Positions 45,510 through 54,851 of a stretch of 64,000 bases of DNA are shown here, in pieces. How positions within the stretch are numbered: the stretch's first letter is position 1; the number at the start of each line of letters is the position of its first letter. Location: assembly GCA_963760435.1 (NCBI GenBank), contig CAVXDE010000027.1:1-64000 (forward strand), given 5' to 3'. Origin of the DNA: JAFAXD01 sp963760435. Its GTDB lineage: Bacteria; Pseudomonadota; Alphaproteobacteria; Rhizobiales; Xanthobacteraceae. Both the position numbers and the translations under genes were made by a program. The notes below the pieces were generated by a model. It saw only the letters and a program-made list of their open reading frames with translations. It was not told the origin of the DNA and searched no databases.

Positions 45510-45536
45510 ATAGATGACCTCGCATCATAGATGACA
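45510..45536. repeat. CATAGATGAC repeat pair, copy 2
   Basis: The words are at 45510 and 45527, 17 bases apart. The surrounding 35 bases match the pair at 39990-40016 almost exactly, so this is a dispersed unit. Confidence 0.6.
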
Positions 45537-45616
45537 CCGCTTCGCTGCTGTTGCCGCGCTTCAACAACTTCAGATCCCAGGATGAGGGCTGTGGTTTCGT
45601 GCGCTTCAGCAATCTC

Positions 45617-45672
45617 AGCCCTCATCCTGAGGAGCCTTGGCCTGAAAGGCCAAGGCGTCTCGAAGGATGGCC
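45617..45672. repeat. REP family A element with a perfect 10-bp hairpin
   Basis: GCCTTGGCCT at 45635-45644 pairs with AGGCCAAGGC at 45648-45657 across a 3-base loop. Outside are CCTCATCCTGAGGA and TCTCGAAGGATGG. Confidence 0.75.
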
Positions 45673-45701
45673 GCCCGCATAGATGACGTGTCATGACCTC
45701 A

Positions 45702-45754
45702 TTCATAATTTATACTTTCATAATAATAAAAAGACTATATACGTCATTATGAAA
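45702..45754. promoter_or_regulatory. AT-rich TTCATAAT repeats upstream of the AAA ATPase gene
   Basis: TTCATAAT occurs at 45702 and 45717, 15 bases apart, and in inverted form within ATTATGAAA at 45746-45754. TTTCATAAT at 45716-45724 and ATTATGAAA form a perfect 9-base inverted pair. The location, 42 bases before the start at 45797, suits an operator or promoter, or a replication-origin remnant. Confidence 0.5.
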
Positions 45755-45796
45755 TTGGGCGCAAGTCCGCCCGCCAACACCGCCCAAGGAGATCCC

Positions 45797-47171
45797 ATGC
45801 GCTTCGATCAGCCGCCACGACCATCGCCGTCTATTGTGCCCTCGCCCGAGCGGGTCGCCGCCTTTACGGCCGAGCTAACCGCCCGCGCGGAGAAGGAGGT
45901 GGCCGCCGCCTTCGGCCTGACCAAATCTGCCGCGGTCCCGCAGCTGATCTCGGGCATGGCCAACACATTCGGTGTACCCGAATGGGTCTGGCCGGACCGT
46001 ATTGCCCGCGGCAAGCTCACGGTTCTCGGCGGTGCGCCGGGCAGCGGCAAGTCCGCTTTTGTAACGGGCGTGATTGCGCGGATGACTTCAGGGGGCGACT
46101 GGCCGTGCCAGGAAGGCATGGCGCCAAAGGGCGCGGTGCTACTGATCGCACCTCAGGGCGATGCGGATGTGTTCGGGCTGCGCTTTGCCGCAGCCGGCGG
46201 GGATCTCGCTCAACTCCACGCGCTGCGCGAGGTCAAGGACGGGATCAAGACGCGCCCCTTCGATCTTGAGAAAGACCTCACCACCCTCGCCCCATTGATC
46301 GCCGGCATCAAGAATCTGCGGCTCATCGCCATCGATGCCGTGCCGGTCCCGGGCGGCCGCGGGGCTGCCGCCGCACGCAAAACCGAAGCGCTGTTTGAGC
46401 AGCTTGCCGCGCTGGCGCGCCGCCATAACGTTGCAGTTCTGGCGGTCGCGCGACAGGCTGGTGGCGATTATCTGAGCCGCAAGCCGATCTCGTTCGGCGC
46501 CCTCCCCCTCACGGCGGCCGCAACAGCGTTCCTGGTTGAAATCGACCCGAACAACGACAACCAGCGCCTCCTCCTGCAAGTGAAGAACGAGCTCGCCGCC
46601 GATCCGGGCACGCTCGCCTTCAGCATCAAGCGACGCGAGAATGCCGCGTCAATCGCATTCGCGCCGGCAAAGCCGACGATCAGCCCGCGCGAGTTCACTG
46701 CCCGCAACGCGCCCGGTTTCAACTCCGCCAAGGCGGAGGCGATCGCGTTCCTGCGCGGGCTATTCGGCAAAGCGGCACGTCTGAAAGTCACCGATATCGA
46801 AGCCGAAGCGCGCGGCGCCGGCCTCATGAAGAGCAGACCAGGCCATCTCGCAATGCCGCGCCCTGCGCGATGCCCGCGCGGCGCTCGGGCTCATCGTCAC
46901 CCGCGAAGGCTTTGGCCGCGGCGGCGCATGGGTCTGGGCAATGCCGGACGCCGAGGAGGAGCAACACACTGAGGCAGAGCCCGAGAGCGAAGCGGAAGCG
47001 GAGCCTGAGGCGAAAGCACAGGCGCCAGAGCGGAAACCCACATCCGGCGCAGGAACTCGCAAGCCCACCGATCACGCCTCCGCGGAGGCGGACCAACGAG
47101 CCGGAGTGGAGGTAAGGCAACCTGTCCGTAATTTCCGTGTCTCACCACAGGGGTGCAGTGACAGGAAATAG
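45797..47171 (+). CDS. RepA-like AAA family ATPase (AAA_25), frame break near the 3' end
   Basis: This is a RecA-fold ATPase like the hexameric RepA helicases of plasmids and genomic islands. Walker A is GGAPGSGKSAF at about residues 75-85. Walker B-like strand LRLIAIDAVPVPGG follows, and later HNVAVLAVARQAGGD. The start at 45797 has AAGGAG 5 bases upstream. The uninterrupted frame ends at 46972, but after GAGLM near 46838 family-like text continues in another frame (RDARAALGLIVTREGFGRGG), followed by a Glu/Ala-rich tail, so one base is probably wrong there. The true stop is uncertain (47115 or 47171). No primase gene is adjacent. The role is probably DNA unwinding or loading on a former mobile element (inference). 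Confidence 0.7.
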
Positions 47172-47507
47172 GATTTCGCTATCGATCGGCGCCGCCCGAT
47201 ACCGGCCTTCCCACAGCGTCCCCGTGCGCTGGTAGGCCGCGTTCACGTAACGCACGTAACGGCGGCCCAGACTCTGCATCATCCGCGGGATTGCGTCCGC
47301 TGCAGCCGGGGTCACGAGAAGGTGGACGTGGTTGGTCATCAGCACATAGGCGTGAACGGAGCAGCCGTTGCCTGTAGCCGCCTCGCTCAACCAGGCGCGA
47401 TAGCGTTGATAGTCCTCGTCGCAAAAGAAGATGGCCTCACGGTTGTTTCCGCGTTGAATGAGATGGAGCGGCTGCTCCGGAAGGAAATAGCGCCCCAGCC
47501 TTGCCAT
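47142..47507 (-). pseudogene. REP-associated tyrosine transposase (RAYT/Y1_Tnp), 3'-truncated
   Basis: The gene encodes 121 residues of a transposase family that is usually about 200-230. The N-terminus MARLGRYFLPEQPLHLIQRG with NREAIFFCDEDYQRYRAWL and the HUH motif in LMTNHVHLLVTP identify it. The family then has GTLWEGRYRAAPIDSE, after which the frame runs out in an unrelated tail (ILFPVTAPLW). The catalytic Tyr expected just beyond this point may be missing. It overlaps the end of the RepA-like gene. RAYT enzymes are linked to REP palindromes, several of which lie in this window. Confidence 0.82.
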
Positions 47508-47828
47508 TCAGTGCCCCTGATCGAGACACGTTATGCCAAAGCCAAGTCAAAATCTACTCTGACCCCAATTCCCCGTCGCAACGGCGTCGCAACGAGCGTC
47601 GCAACGAGTAGTACCGGGGCGTTGGTAACTTTCATAAGGCTAAACTGTAGCCGAAAGCCAGCGCCTTGTCAGAGTGGACTTGATTGATCTCGTACACTCG
47701 GACCGCGTGGGCATCGCGCACTGAAGCTCGAGCAACGGGCCCGGCGCAGCAAGCGCGACACCCATCCTACCCCAGTACTAACGTGCCAACGCCGCGAATG
47801 CTGTGGGGTCGTGGGCCCTGCCGAAGAC
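47508..47828. other. Gap of 321 bases with transposase-linked repeats
   Basis: No gene is seen. AAATCTACTCTGAC near 47553 and GTCAGAGTGGACTT near 47667 form an imperfect inverted pair (2 mismatches) about 100 bases apart; such words often flank RAYT genes. CGTCGCAACG occurs three times between about 47576 and 47606. Confidence 0.55.
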
Positions 47829-48797
47829 CTATTCCGCCTTCGCGCCGGAGACCTTCACCACGTTGGCCCACTTCTCGATGTCCTGGCGCAGGAAGGCCTG
47901 AAACTCCTCAGGGGTCATGAAGGTCGGCTCGGCGCCCTGCGCGGCCCAGGACTGCACCACGTCGGGGCGGCGCATGATGGCGGCGATCTCGGTGTTGAGC
48001 TTGTCGACGATCGGTTTCGGCGTGCCGATCGGCGCCATCAGGCCGAGCCAGATCGTTGACTCATAGCCGGGCACGCCGGCTTCGGCGATGGTCGGAACAT
48101 CGGGCAAAACCGCGGAGCGCTTGGTGCCGGAGACGCCGAGCGCGCGGACCTGCCCGGATTTGATGTTCTCGGCCATCGTCGGCACCGCATCGAACATCAT
48201 CTGCACGTGGCCGCCGAGCACGCTGTTGCGCGCTTCGCCGGAGCCCTTGTGCGGCACGTGCACGATGTCGGTGCCGCTCATCGCTTTGAAGAGTTCGCCG
48301 GCCATGTGATAGGGCGTGCCCGGGCCGGACGATGCGTAGTTGAGCTCACCCGGTTTGGCCTTGGCGAGCGCGATGAACTCCTGCAGGTTCTTGGCTGGCA
48401 CGGAGGGGTGCACGACCATGACCAGGTCCGAGGAGTTGATCGGCGTCACCGGCACGAAATCGCGCATCAGCTGAAACGGTTTGTTGGGCAGCAGCGACTC
48501 GTTGGTCGTGTGCGTGTTGGACATGGCGAGCAGCGTGTATCCATCGGGCGGCGACTTGGCGACTGCGTCGGTGCCGATCACCGAGCCGGCACCGGGCCGG
48601 TCCTCGACGATGAATGACTGCTTGAGCGTATCGGACAGATGCTGCGCCAGCACGCGCGCGTAGAGGTCGGCGGGTCCACCGGCCCCGAACGGGACGATGA
48701 TCTTCACCGGCCGGTTCGGATAGTCCTCGGCGCCCGCCCCGGCCCACGTCAGGCACGCGACCAGGACAATCGGCAAAGCGCGAAGCAGGCGGATCAT
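47829..48797 (-). CDS. Bug-family tripartite tricarboxylate transporter substrate-binding protein
   Basis: This is a 322-residue exported receptor of the TctC/Bug type. The signal peptide is MIRLLRALPIVLVACLTWAG to about AGAED. Mature text YPNRPVKIIVPFGAGGPADL, DRPGAGSVIGTDAVAKSPPD, and YHMAGELFKAMSGTDIVHVP with HKGSGEA is diagnostic. It binds an organic acid or similar small ligand. TctA/TctB membrane genes are not adjacent, as is common for Bug receptors. The start is at 48797; ATG 48836 is less likely because it would disrupt the signal peptide. Confidence 0.88.
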   Translation of the reverse strand: MIRLLRALPIVLVACLTWAGAGAEDYPNRPVKIIVPFGAGGPADLYARVLAQHLSDTLKQSFIVEDRPGAGSVIGTDAVAKSPPDGYTLLAMSNTHTTNESLLPNKPFQLMRDFVPVTPINSSDLVMVVHPSVPAKNLQEFIALAKAKPGELNYASSGPGTPYHMAGELFKAMSGTDIVHVPHKGSGEARNSVLGGHVQMMFDAVPTMAENIKSGQVRALGVSGTKRSAVLPDVPTIAEAGVPGYESTIWLGLMAPIGTPKPIVDKLNTEIAAIMRRPDVVQSWAAQGAEPTFMTPEEFQAFLRQDIEKWANVVKVSGAKAE

Positions 48798-48892
48798 GGC
48801 GTCTCCCAAAGTTTGTTTTTGTCGGCGACGGAACACGAAGGCACGTTCCGATCAACCGACTCACTCTCCGTCATCATCGCCTGGCTTGTCCC

Positions 48893-48970
48893 TCGTCATT
48901 GCAAGCGAAGCGAAGCAATCCAGCGCTGAAGCGCCGCACTGGATTGCTTCGTCGCTGCCTCGCAATGACG
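48893..48970. repeat. REP family B palindrome, second copy
   Basis: The outer arms CGTCATTGC and GCAATGACG and the inner arms GAAGCAATCCAG and CTGGATTGCTTC match the element at 19991. It lies just downstream of the S10 peptidase gene stop and upstream of the Bug gene. Confidence 0.8.
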
Positions 48971-48980
48971 AAGGCTTCAG

Positions 48981-50621
48981 CTACTCGTGCAATCCCGTTT
49001 CCGGCATGCTCGCCCGAAACAGCGCCTGCGCATCAGCGCGCAGCGCAGCGCGCGACTTGTCGCGACTGTAGTACATGTGTCCACCGCCATAGAGCGCAAA
49101 CACGGCACGGTCGGCGACAGAGGCCGGCAACTGATTGAGGATCAGCTTGGTCTCGAAATAGGGCGTGACGAGATCACTGGCGCCATGCGTGACGAGAAGG
49201 TGTACACGCGGATCTGCCGCCATGACTTGCGCGATATCATCCAATACCTGTGGTGATCCGCGCCCGCGGCCAAAATCCCAGTTGCGCGAGACCTCGCCAT
49301 TCTGCAGCCGGTACTGATCCTCGACGCGCCAGTGCAGCAGGTTGCGATAGAGATCCGTCATCGCCAGCGTCAGTGGCGCCGCCATCGCGGACAGCACGGG
49401 ATCCGGATAGTGCGAGCGCGCAGCGGTCGGGTCCGGATCTGGCGCCGTGACGGTGGCATCGTATGAGGAGGCGACAAGCGCCTGGCCGTGATAGAACTCG
49501 CGCTCGAACGTCGAGCTGTCGACGCGTCCGCCGAGGCGGCGCACCAGCTCAGGATCAAGCCCCGTGTACTGCGCGACCTTGGCGCTGATGCGCTCGACGG
49601 CTGCCTGGTCGCGCGGTCCACGCATAAGGTCGCGCAGATAGTCGCCGGCGGCGTAGTCCTCCACATCCTGGAGCGCAGCGGAATCGAAACCTCCCTCCCC
49701 GCCTGCCTTGGCTTCGCGCGCGGTCGCAGCCATCGACGGCAGGGATGATATCCATCGTTCCGGCAATCGCGAGGAGAGGTTGCGAAAACCAAAGTCGAGA
49801 ACGGGCGAGATCAATATCAAGCCATTGACGCCAACATCCTGGCCCTCCTGCAGGAGGCGGGCGATCTTGGGAACGCGGAAGCCGCCATAGCTCTCGCCAA
49901 CAAGAAATTTTGGCGAAGCCTGCCGCCCCGTGCGTTCGATCCATTTGCGGATGAACACGGCCATTGCCTGGGCATCGCCATCAACCGACCAGAACGTGCG
50001 CCGCGGCCCCTCTCCGGATGCGGCGATGCGGCTGTAGCCGGTGCCTGGTGGGTCGACGAAGACGAGATCGGTGAAATCAAGCCAGGTTTCCCGGTTGGGG
50101 ACCAGCGTCGGCGGCGTCGACGGCTTGATATGGTCGAGCGACAAGAGCCACGGCCCCATCGCGCCGAGTTGTAGATAGGCCGAGGACGAACCCGGGCCGC
50201 CATTGAACACGAACGTGACCGGCCGCACCGGCTCGGCCTCAGACTTCACATAGGCCACGTATGCGACCTCGGCCTGCAGGCTGCCGTCGCTCGCGTCATA
50301 AAGCGGAATGGCACCCGCGGTGGCCTTGAATTGAAACCGCCGGTCCGGAAGTTCGAGATACTGGATCGTGGTGATCTCGCCGGGCAGCCGCGCAGCCTGC
50401 GAACGGCGCGCGTCGGAATTTGCCGCCGGGTTTGTGGGGGCTGCGGCCGCGATCGGCGAAGCCGGCGCCAGAGCACCGGGCGGCGGCGCCGGTTGGGCCG
50501 TGGCCGCGGGAGCTGCGGGCGGTGCCGTGGCCGCCGGCGCCTGAGCCAGGGTTGCGGAATCACTGAAGACTGCCGTCGCGAGCGCGACGGACAGCACAAG
50601 CCAAAGCTGGTTCGTTTTCAT
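48981..50621 (-). CDS. S10 family serine carboxypeptidase-like protein, exported
   Basis: This is a 546-residue exported peptidase. Signal peptide to about LAQAP, then an Ala/Pro-rich linker of about 50 residues. The S10 motifs are FVFNGGPGSSSAY (oxyanion region), FLVGESYGGFRVPK (nucleophile Ser), VTHGASDLVTPYF (Asp) and LYGGGHMYYSR (His). It would release C-terminal residues from peptides in the periplasm. Its start overlaps the stop of the upstream lipoprotein gene by 4 bases. Confidence 0.88.
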   Translation of the reverse strand: MKTNQLWLVLSVALATAVFSDSATLAQAPAATAPPAAPAATAQPAPPPGALAPASPIAAAAPTNPAANSDARRSQAARLPGEITTIQYLELPDRRFQFKATAGAIPLYDASDGSLQAEVAYVAYVKSEAEPVRPVTFVFNGGPGSSSAYLQLGAMGPWLLSLDHIKPSTPPTLVPNRETWLDFTDLVFVDPPGTGYSRIAASGEGPRRTFWSVDGDAQAMAVFIRKWIERTGRQASPKFLVGESYGGFRVPKIARLLQEGQDVGVNGLILISPVLDFGFRNLSSRLPERWISSLPSMAATAREAKAGGEGGFDSAALQDVEDYAAGDYLRDLMRGPRDQAAVERISAKVAQYTGLDPELVRRLGGRVDSSTFEREFYHGQALVASSYDATVTAPDPDPTAARSHYPDPVLSAMAAPLTLAMTDLYRNLLHWRVEDQYRLQNGEVSRNWDFGRGRGSPQVLDDIAQVMAADPRVHLLVTHGASDLVTPYFETKLILNQLPASVADRAVFALYGGGHMYYSRDKSRAALRADAQALFRASMPETGLHE

Positions 50622-51181
50622 GTCGCCTGTTTGGGCTTCCTTGCCGGCGGCTTTTGGGCCGGCGTTTGTGGCGCCCCCTCGACGCGCTCGACCGAGACCA
50701 GTCGGCCCGAGACGAAACGATATATACCAGCATGGACGCCGGCTTTGTACTCCAAGGTCACGGCCCGATCGCCGCGCTCATTGGCGCCGATCTGCACGTC
50801 CTGCGGGGCCCCGGCGGCCCCGACAAGGTCGCATTCGGTCATCTTCAAAACGATCGGGCGCCCGGAGAGCTGCGCGGCGGGCGTCGCACCCTGCGTGCCT
50901 TGGCCGCCTCCCGCCACGTCGGGCGCTTGCGCCGGCGCGGCGGCGGCCGGACAACGGCCGGACGCGTCCACCAAATCTTGCGGCCCGATCGGGCCCTGGG
51001 CCTGCTCGCGCTTCTGAAATTCGTTGAAATTCGGCGTCACGAAGACGCTGCTGTCGACTTTCGGCAGGCTGACTTGACCGAGATCAGGGCCGGAACAGGC
51101 AGCGAGCACCGCGGCCAAGGCCAGCGGCAAAGCCACTAGCACCGGCCGGCCCGCGCCGCGCAAATCGTTTCCCAGTCGCAT
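50618..51181 (-). CDS. Hypothetical lipoprotein
   Basis: This is a 187-residue protein. The leader ends in a lipobox, LAAC, so the mature N-terminal Cys is probably lipid-modified. There is an Ala/Pro/Gly-rich middle, and a C-terminal domain (RPIVLKMTECDLVGAAGAPQ to FVSGRLVSVERVEG) that I cannot name but which looks conserved in Bradyrhizobium-like bacteria. It is coupled to the S10 peptidase gene by an ATGA overlap. Confidence 0.72.
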   Translation of the reverse strand: MRLGNDLRGAGRPVLVALPLALAAVLAACSGPDLGQVSLPKVDSSVFVTPNFNEFQKREQAQGPIGPQDLVDASGRCPAAAAPAQAPDVAGGGQGTQGATPAAQLSGRPIVLKMTECDLVGAAGAPQDVQIGANERGDRAVTLEYKAGVHAGIYRFVSGRLVSVERVEGAPQTPAQKPPARKPKQAT

Positions 51182-51281
51182 GTGATCCAGACCACCCCAT
51201 TCAGATTGAAGGCTGATTTTGCGTCACCAAGATGGCAAGGCACCGTACGCTTGGGCGCTGACCCGCGTCGTCGAGACGCAT

Positions 51282-51734
51282 TTAGCCCTTACGCTGCCAC
51301 CGCCCGCGTTCGTCGGTCTGCCAATAGGTCACGTCGAACCCCTGCGCCTTTGCCGCGGTCCAGCGCTCGCGCGCGGCCGCGACCGCCTCCGGGTCACCGC
51401 CGTCGAACAGAAGCACCAAGCGCTGGTAGGAGCCGGCATCCGCCGGAACCGGCGCGCCGTCGATCAGGAAACGCACGCTCGCGCCGTTGGGGTTGTGCTC
51501 GCGCACCGTGAGCACGACCGGCTGCTCGGCCGCGGTCGCCTCCCGATCGGTTGCATGCGGCAGGAAGCTGTCGTCACTGAACGTCCACAAATGCGCATCG
51601 AGCGCATCGACACGATCCTCCGAGGAGGCCTGCACGACCGCACGCCAGCCGCGCTCGAGCGAGCGCTCGAGCAGGTTCGGCAGCACCTTCTCGATCGGCT
51701 GTTCTTGCAAGTGGTAGAACAGGACCTCGGTCAT
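51282..51734 (-). CDS. holC: DNA polymerase III subunit chi
   Basis: This is a 150-residue replisome subunit that links the clamp loader to SSB. MTEVLFYHLQEQPIEKVLPN, LLERSLERGWRAVVQ and DALDAHLWTFSDDSFLPHAT match HolC. It lies 11 bases after pepA, the usual neighbour in alphaproteobacteria. Confidence 0.9.
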   Translation of the reverse strand: MTEVLFYHLQEQPIEKVLPNLLERSLERGWRAVVQASSEDRVDALDAHLWTFSDDSFLPHATDREATAAEQPVVLTVREHNPNGASVRFLIDGAPVPADAGSYQRLVLLFDGGDPEAVAAARERWTAAKAQGFDVTYWQTDERGRWQRKG

Positions 51735-51745
51735 GCGTCTAGGCG

Positions 51746-53243
51746 TTAGTGCTCGTAATAATCAGACACCAGCCGGTCGAGCAGGCGCACGCCCCAGCCC
51801 GATCCCCAGCTTTTGTTGATATCCGTTTGCGGCGAGCCCATCGCGGTGCCGGCGATGTCCAGATGCGCCCAATGGGTCTTGCCGACGAAGCGTTGCAACA
51901 ACTGAGCGGCGGTGATCGAGCCGCCGAAGCGGCCGCCGGTATTCTTCATGTCGGCAAATTTGGAATCGATCATCTTGTCGTATTCGGGCCCGAGCGGCAT
52001 CCGCCAGACCCGCTCGCCCGTGCGCTCGCCGCACTTGGTCAGGCGCTCGGCGAGCTTGTCATCATTGGAGAACAGTCCGGCATATTCCTGGCCGAGCGAA
52101 ACGATGATGGCGCCGGTGAGCGTGGCAAGGTCGATCATGAATTTGGGCGCGAAGCGATCGGCGACATAGTGGAGCACGTCGGCGAGCACGAGCCGGCCCT
52201 CCGCATCGGTATTGATGATCTCGATCGTCTGGCCCGACATGGTCTTGACGATATCGCCCGGGCGCTGGGCGTTGCCGCTCGGCATATTCTCGACGAGCCC
52301 GATCGCCCCCACGGCGTTGACCGCAGCCTTGCGCTGCGCCAGCGCCTGCAACAAGCCGACCACGCAGGCGGCACCGGCCATGTCGCCCTTCATGTCTTCC
52401 ATGCTTTGTGCCGGCTTGATGGAGATGCCGCCGGTGTCGAAGCACACGCCCTTGCCGATGAAAGCGACCGGCTTCTCGCCGCGCTTGCCGCCATTCCAGC
52501 GCATGATCACCACGCGGCTCTCATGCGCGGAGCCCTGGCCGACGCCGAGGAGCGCGTTCATGCCAAGCTTCTTCATTGCCGGCACATCGAGAACTTCGAC
52601 CGCGACCCCAAGCTTGCGCAGGCCCGTCGCGCGCCGCGCAAACTCCTCGGGAAAAAGGATATTCGCCGGCTCGTTGACGAGGTCGCGCGCGAGCACCACG
52701 CCATCGGCGAGGGCTTCGCGATCGGCCCAGGCCTTGCGCGTCGCTCCGGGCTCGCTCACGCCGATGGTGACATGGGCCGAACCGGGTTTGGGCTCATCGT
52801 CGGTTTGCTTGGTCTTGTATTGGTCGAACGAGTAGACGCGCAGCCGCGCGCCCAGCGCGACGTCGGCCGCGTGCTCGGGTTTCATGGCTCCGCCGGGAAG
52901 CTCGGCGAGAATCATGACGTCGCCGGCGGCGGCCGGCACCTTACCCATGGCCACGCCGCCCAACCGCAGGTAGTCCGAGCTCTTGAGCTCGCTCGATTGG
53001 CCGCAACCAACGACAACGAGACGGGTGGCCTGCAAGCCGGCAGGCAACACGATGTCGAGGGTCGATCCGAGTTTGCCCTTGAAGCGCTCTGCCGTGGCCG
53101 CCTTGCGGACCATCTGCGCCGCATGGCCGAGGAGATCGCGAAGTCGTCGGTCCGAGTTGGAGCCCATCATTACAGAACACAACGAGAACCCCGCGCACCG
53201 GCAGCGCAAACGGAGCGAATCCCAGTTTAAAAGCGTCCGGCAT
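51746..53243 (-). CDS. pepA: Leucyl aminopeptidase (PepA), frame break near the 5' end
   Basis: This M17 cytosolic aminopeptidase removes N-terminal residues using two metal ions. Active-site text is FIGKGVCFDTGGISIKPAQS (metal Asp and Lys), then MKGDMAGAACVVGLLQALA, and NTDAEGRLVLADVLHYVADR. The uninterrupted frame starts upstream of MMGSNSDRRLRDLLG, but the family N-terminus MPDAFKLGFAPFALPVRGVL is found at 53243 in another frame. One base near 53140 restores continuity (LGPTT to RDLLGHAAQMV), giving about 499 residues, the normal length. Confidence 0.9.
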
Positions 53244-53729
53244 CACGGCCCTCAAAGAATAATTCAGTTGCTGGTGGTAAATGGACGCTGCTAGGGCCCA
53301 TCCCGGTGGTCCTTGGACATGGGGTAGCCAAATCGCGGCGGCGTGTCACCCGATTGCAACCCCTTAACCATTCCCGATGGTTTTTCAACAGCTTTGCCTC
53401 GGGACGGCCATTTTGTACAGCGATGGTAAATGGCATTCAGGGGGTCGGGCCGAGGGGATAACGCCGCCAAGCTGAGGTATGGGTGCGTTGCCAATTTGCG
53501 CCGGTTCAACAGAATTAACGAACGATGAGCGACGTGCGCGGTACGCACGCTGTGAATCGTTGTAATTCTGTGCTGTGAATGGGGTTGCAGGATTCCGGGT
53601 GAGCCTTGGGGGGTAGGCTCGGAAGCTCTGCTTGGGGGTTGCAGGGGTGATGGGTTCGTTCAGCCAATTCTTTGGTTGCTACGCGTTCGGTCTGTTTGTG
53701 CTGGTCCCATCGCCGCGGTTGGCGATCGC
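53244..53729. other. Gap of 486 bases between pepA and lptG
   Basis: No gene is seen on either strand. It should hold the pepA and lptG promoters. In many relatives lptF lies here, before lptG; no trace of LptF coding is visible. Confidence 0.6.
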
Positions 53730-54851
53730 ATGATCGGCGAATTTGCCATAACCAGACCGGTGGCGGTCGGAACACTGGGGCGCTATTTCGCGCAACGGTT
53801 TGTCACGAGTTTTGCCTCCGTTTTCTTCGGCATCATCCTGCTCGTCGGGCTAGTCGACTGCATCGAGCTGATGCGTCACCGTGGCGGCGAGGGGAACGTG
53901 ACGATGCTCACCATCGTGCAGATCTCGTTCTTCCGCGTTCCTCAGCTCGGCGAACAGATCATGCCGTTCGCCGTGCTGATCGCCGCCATGTCGTGCTTCC
54001 TCAATCTCTCGCGCCGGCTTGAGCTCGTCATTGCGCGCGCCGCTGGAATGTCGGCCTGGCAATTCGTCGCCCCGGTGCTGTTCTCTGCCGGCATCGTCGG
54101 GATGCTCGCCACGACGGTGTACAATCCGGGCGCGGCGATGCTGCAGGAGAAGTCGAAACGCCTGGAGGTGCAGGCTTTTGGGGGCGCGCAAAGCGGCCTG
54201 CAATCGACCGGGGCCGGGTTCTGGCTGCGGCAGAAAAGCGCCGACGGACAATCGATCATCAACGCCACCACCAGCAGCGAGCAGGGATTGCGGCTGGGCG
54301 GCGTGACGATTTTCACATTCGATCAGGACGGTCACTTTCAGCAGCGGATCGAGGCGAGCACGGCCGTGCTCGGGCCCGGCTTTTGGGACCTCGAGGATGC
54401 GCAAATCTACGCGAGCAACGTCCTGCCGGTCGTACACAAGACCTTTTCGCTGAAAACCAATCTCACCACGGCGCAGGTTCGCGAAAGCTTCGCGACGCCG
54501 GAGGCCGTGCCGTTCTGGGACTTGCCCTCCTATATCGAAACCGCCGAAGGCGCCGGGCTCGGTGCCGCGCGCTACGAGTTGCAGTACCAGAAACTGCTGG
54601 CGCGGCCGTTCCTTCTCGTCGCGATGGTGCTGGTGGCCGCGGCGTCGAGCCTGCGTTTCTTCCGCTTTGGCGGCGTGCAGAAAATGGTTCTGGCCGGCGT
54701 CGCCGCCGGCTTTATGCTCTATATCTTGTCCAAGATCACCGAGGACCTGAGCAAGGCATTGCTGATGCCGCCGACTGCGGCAGCATGGACGCCTGCGCTT
54801 GTCGGTGCTTTGGTGGGCGTGGTTGCACTGCTCCATCAGGAGGACGGCTAA
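53730..54851 (+). CDS. lptG: LPS export ABC transporter permease LptG
   Basis: This is a 373-residue permease of the Lpt bridge that extracts lipopolysaccharide from the inner membrane. LptG/YjgQ features are TLGRYFAQRFVTSFASVFFG, FFRVPQLGEQIMPFAVLIAA, LSRRLELVIARAAGMSAWQF, and the C-terminal ALVGALVGVVALLHQEDG. It overlaps lptD by one base. Its heterodimer partner lptF is not next to it. The ribosome-binding site before 53730 is weak, so the start could be slightly different. Confidence 0.85.
   Translation: MIGEFAITRPVAVGTLGRYFAQRFVTSFASVFFGIILLVGLVDCIELMRHRGGEGNVTMLTIVQISFFRVPQLGEQIMPFAVLIAAMSCFLNLSRRLELVIARAAGMSAWQFVAPVLFSAGIVGMLATTVYNPGAAMLQEKSKRLEVQAFGGAQSGLQSTGAGFWLRQKSADGQSIINATTSSEQGLRLGGVTIFTFDQDGHFQQRIEASTAVLGPGFWDLEDAQIYASNVLPVVHKTFSLKTNLTTAQVRESFATPEAVPFWDLPSYIETAEGAGLGAARYELQYQKLLARPFLLVAMVLVAAASSLRFFRFGGVQKMVLAGVAAGFMLYILSKITEDLSKALLMPPTAAAWTPALVGALVGVVALLHQEDG

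Larger units (their letters stand above)
45291..45796. other. 506-base repeat-rich gap without a gene
   Basis: This gap holds the CATAGATGAC array, two REP family A hairpins (around 45415-45460 and 45610-45672), and an AT-rich block at about 45700-45755 that stands out from the high-GC surroundings. No convincing reading frame is present. Confidence 0.7.

Noticed and set aside
45298..45690. CRISPR array
   Set aside because: Units are only about 10-13 bases with 17-19 base spacing, degenerate, and without unique spacers or cas genes.
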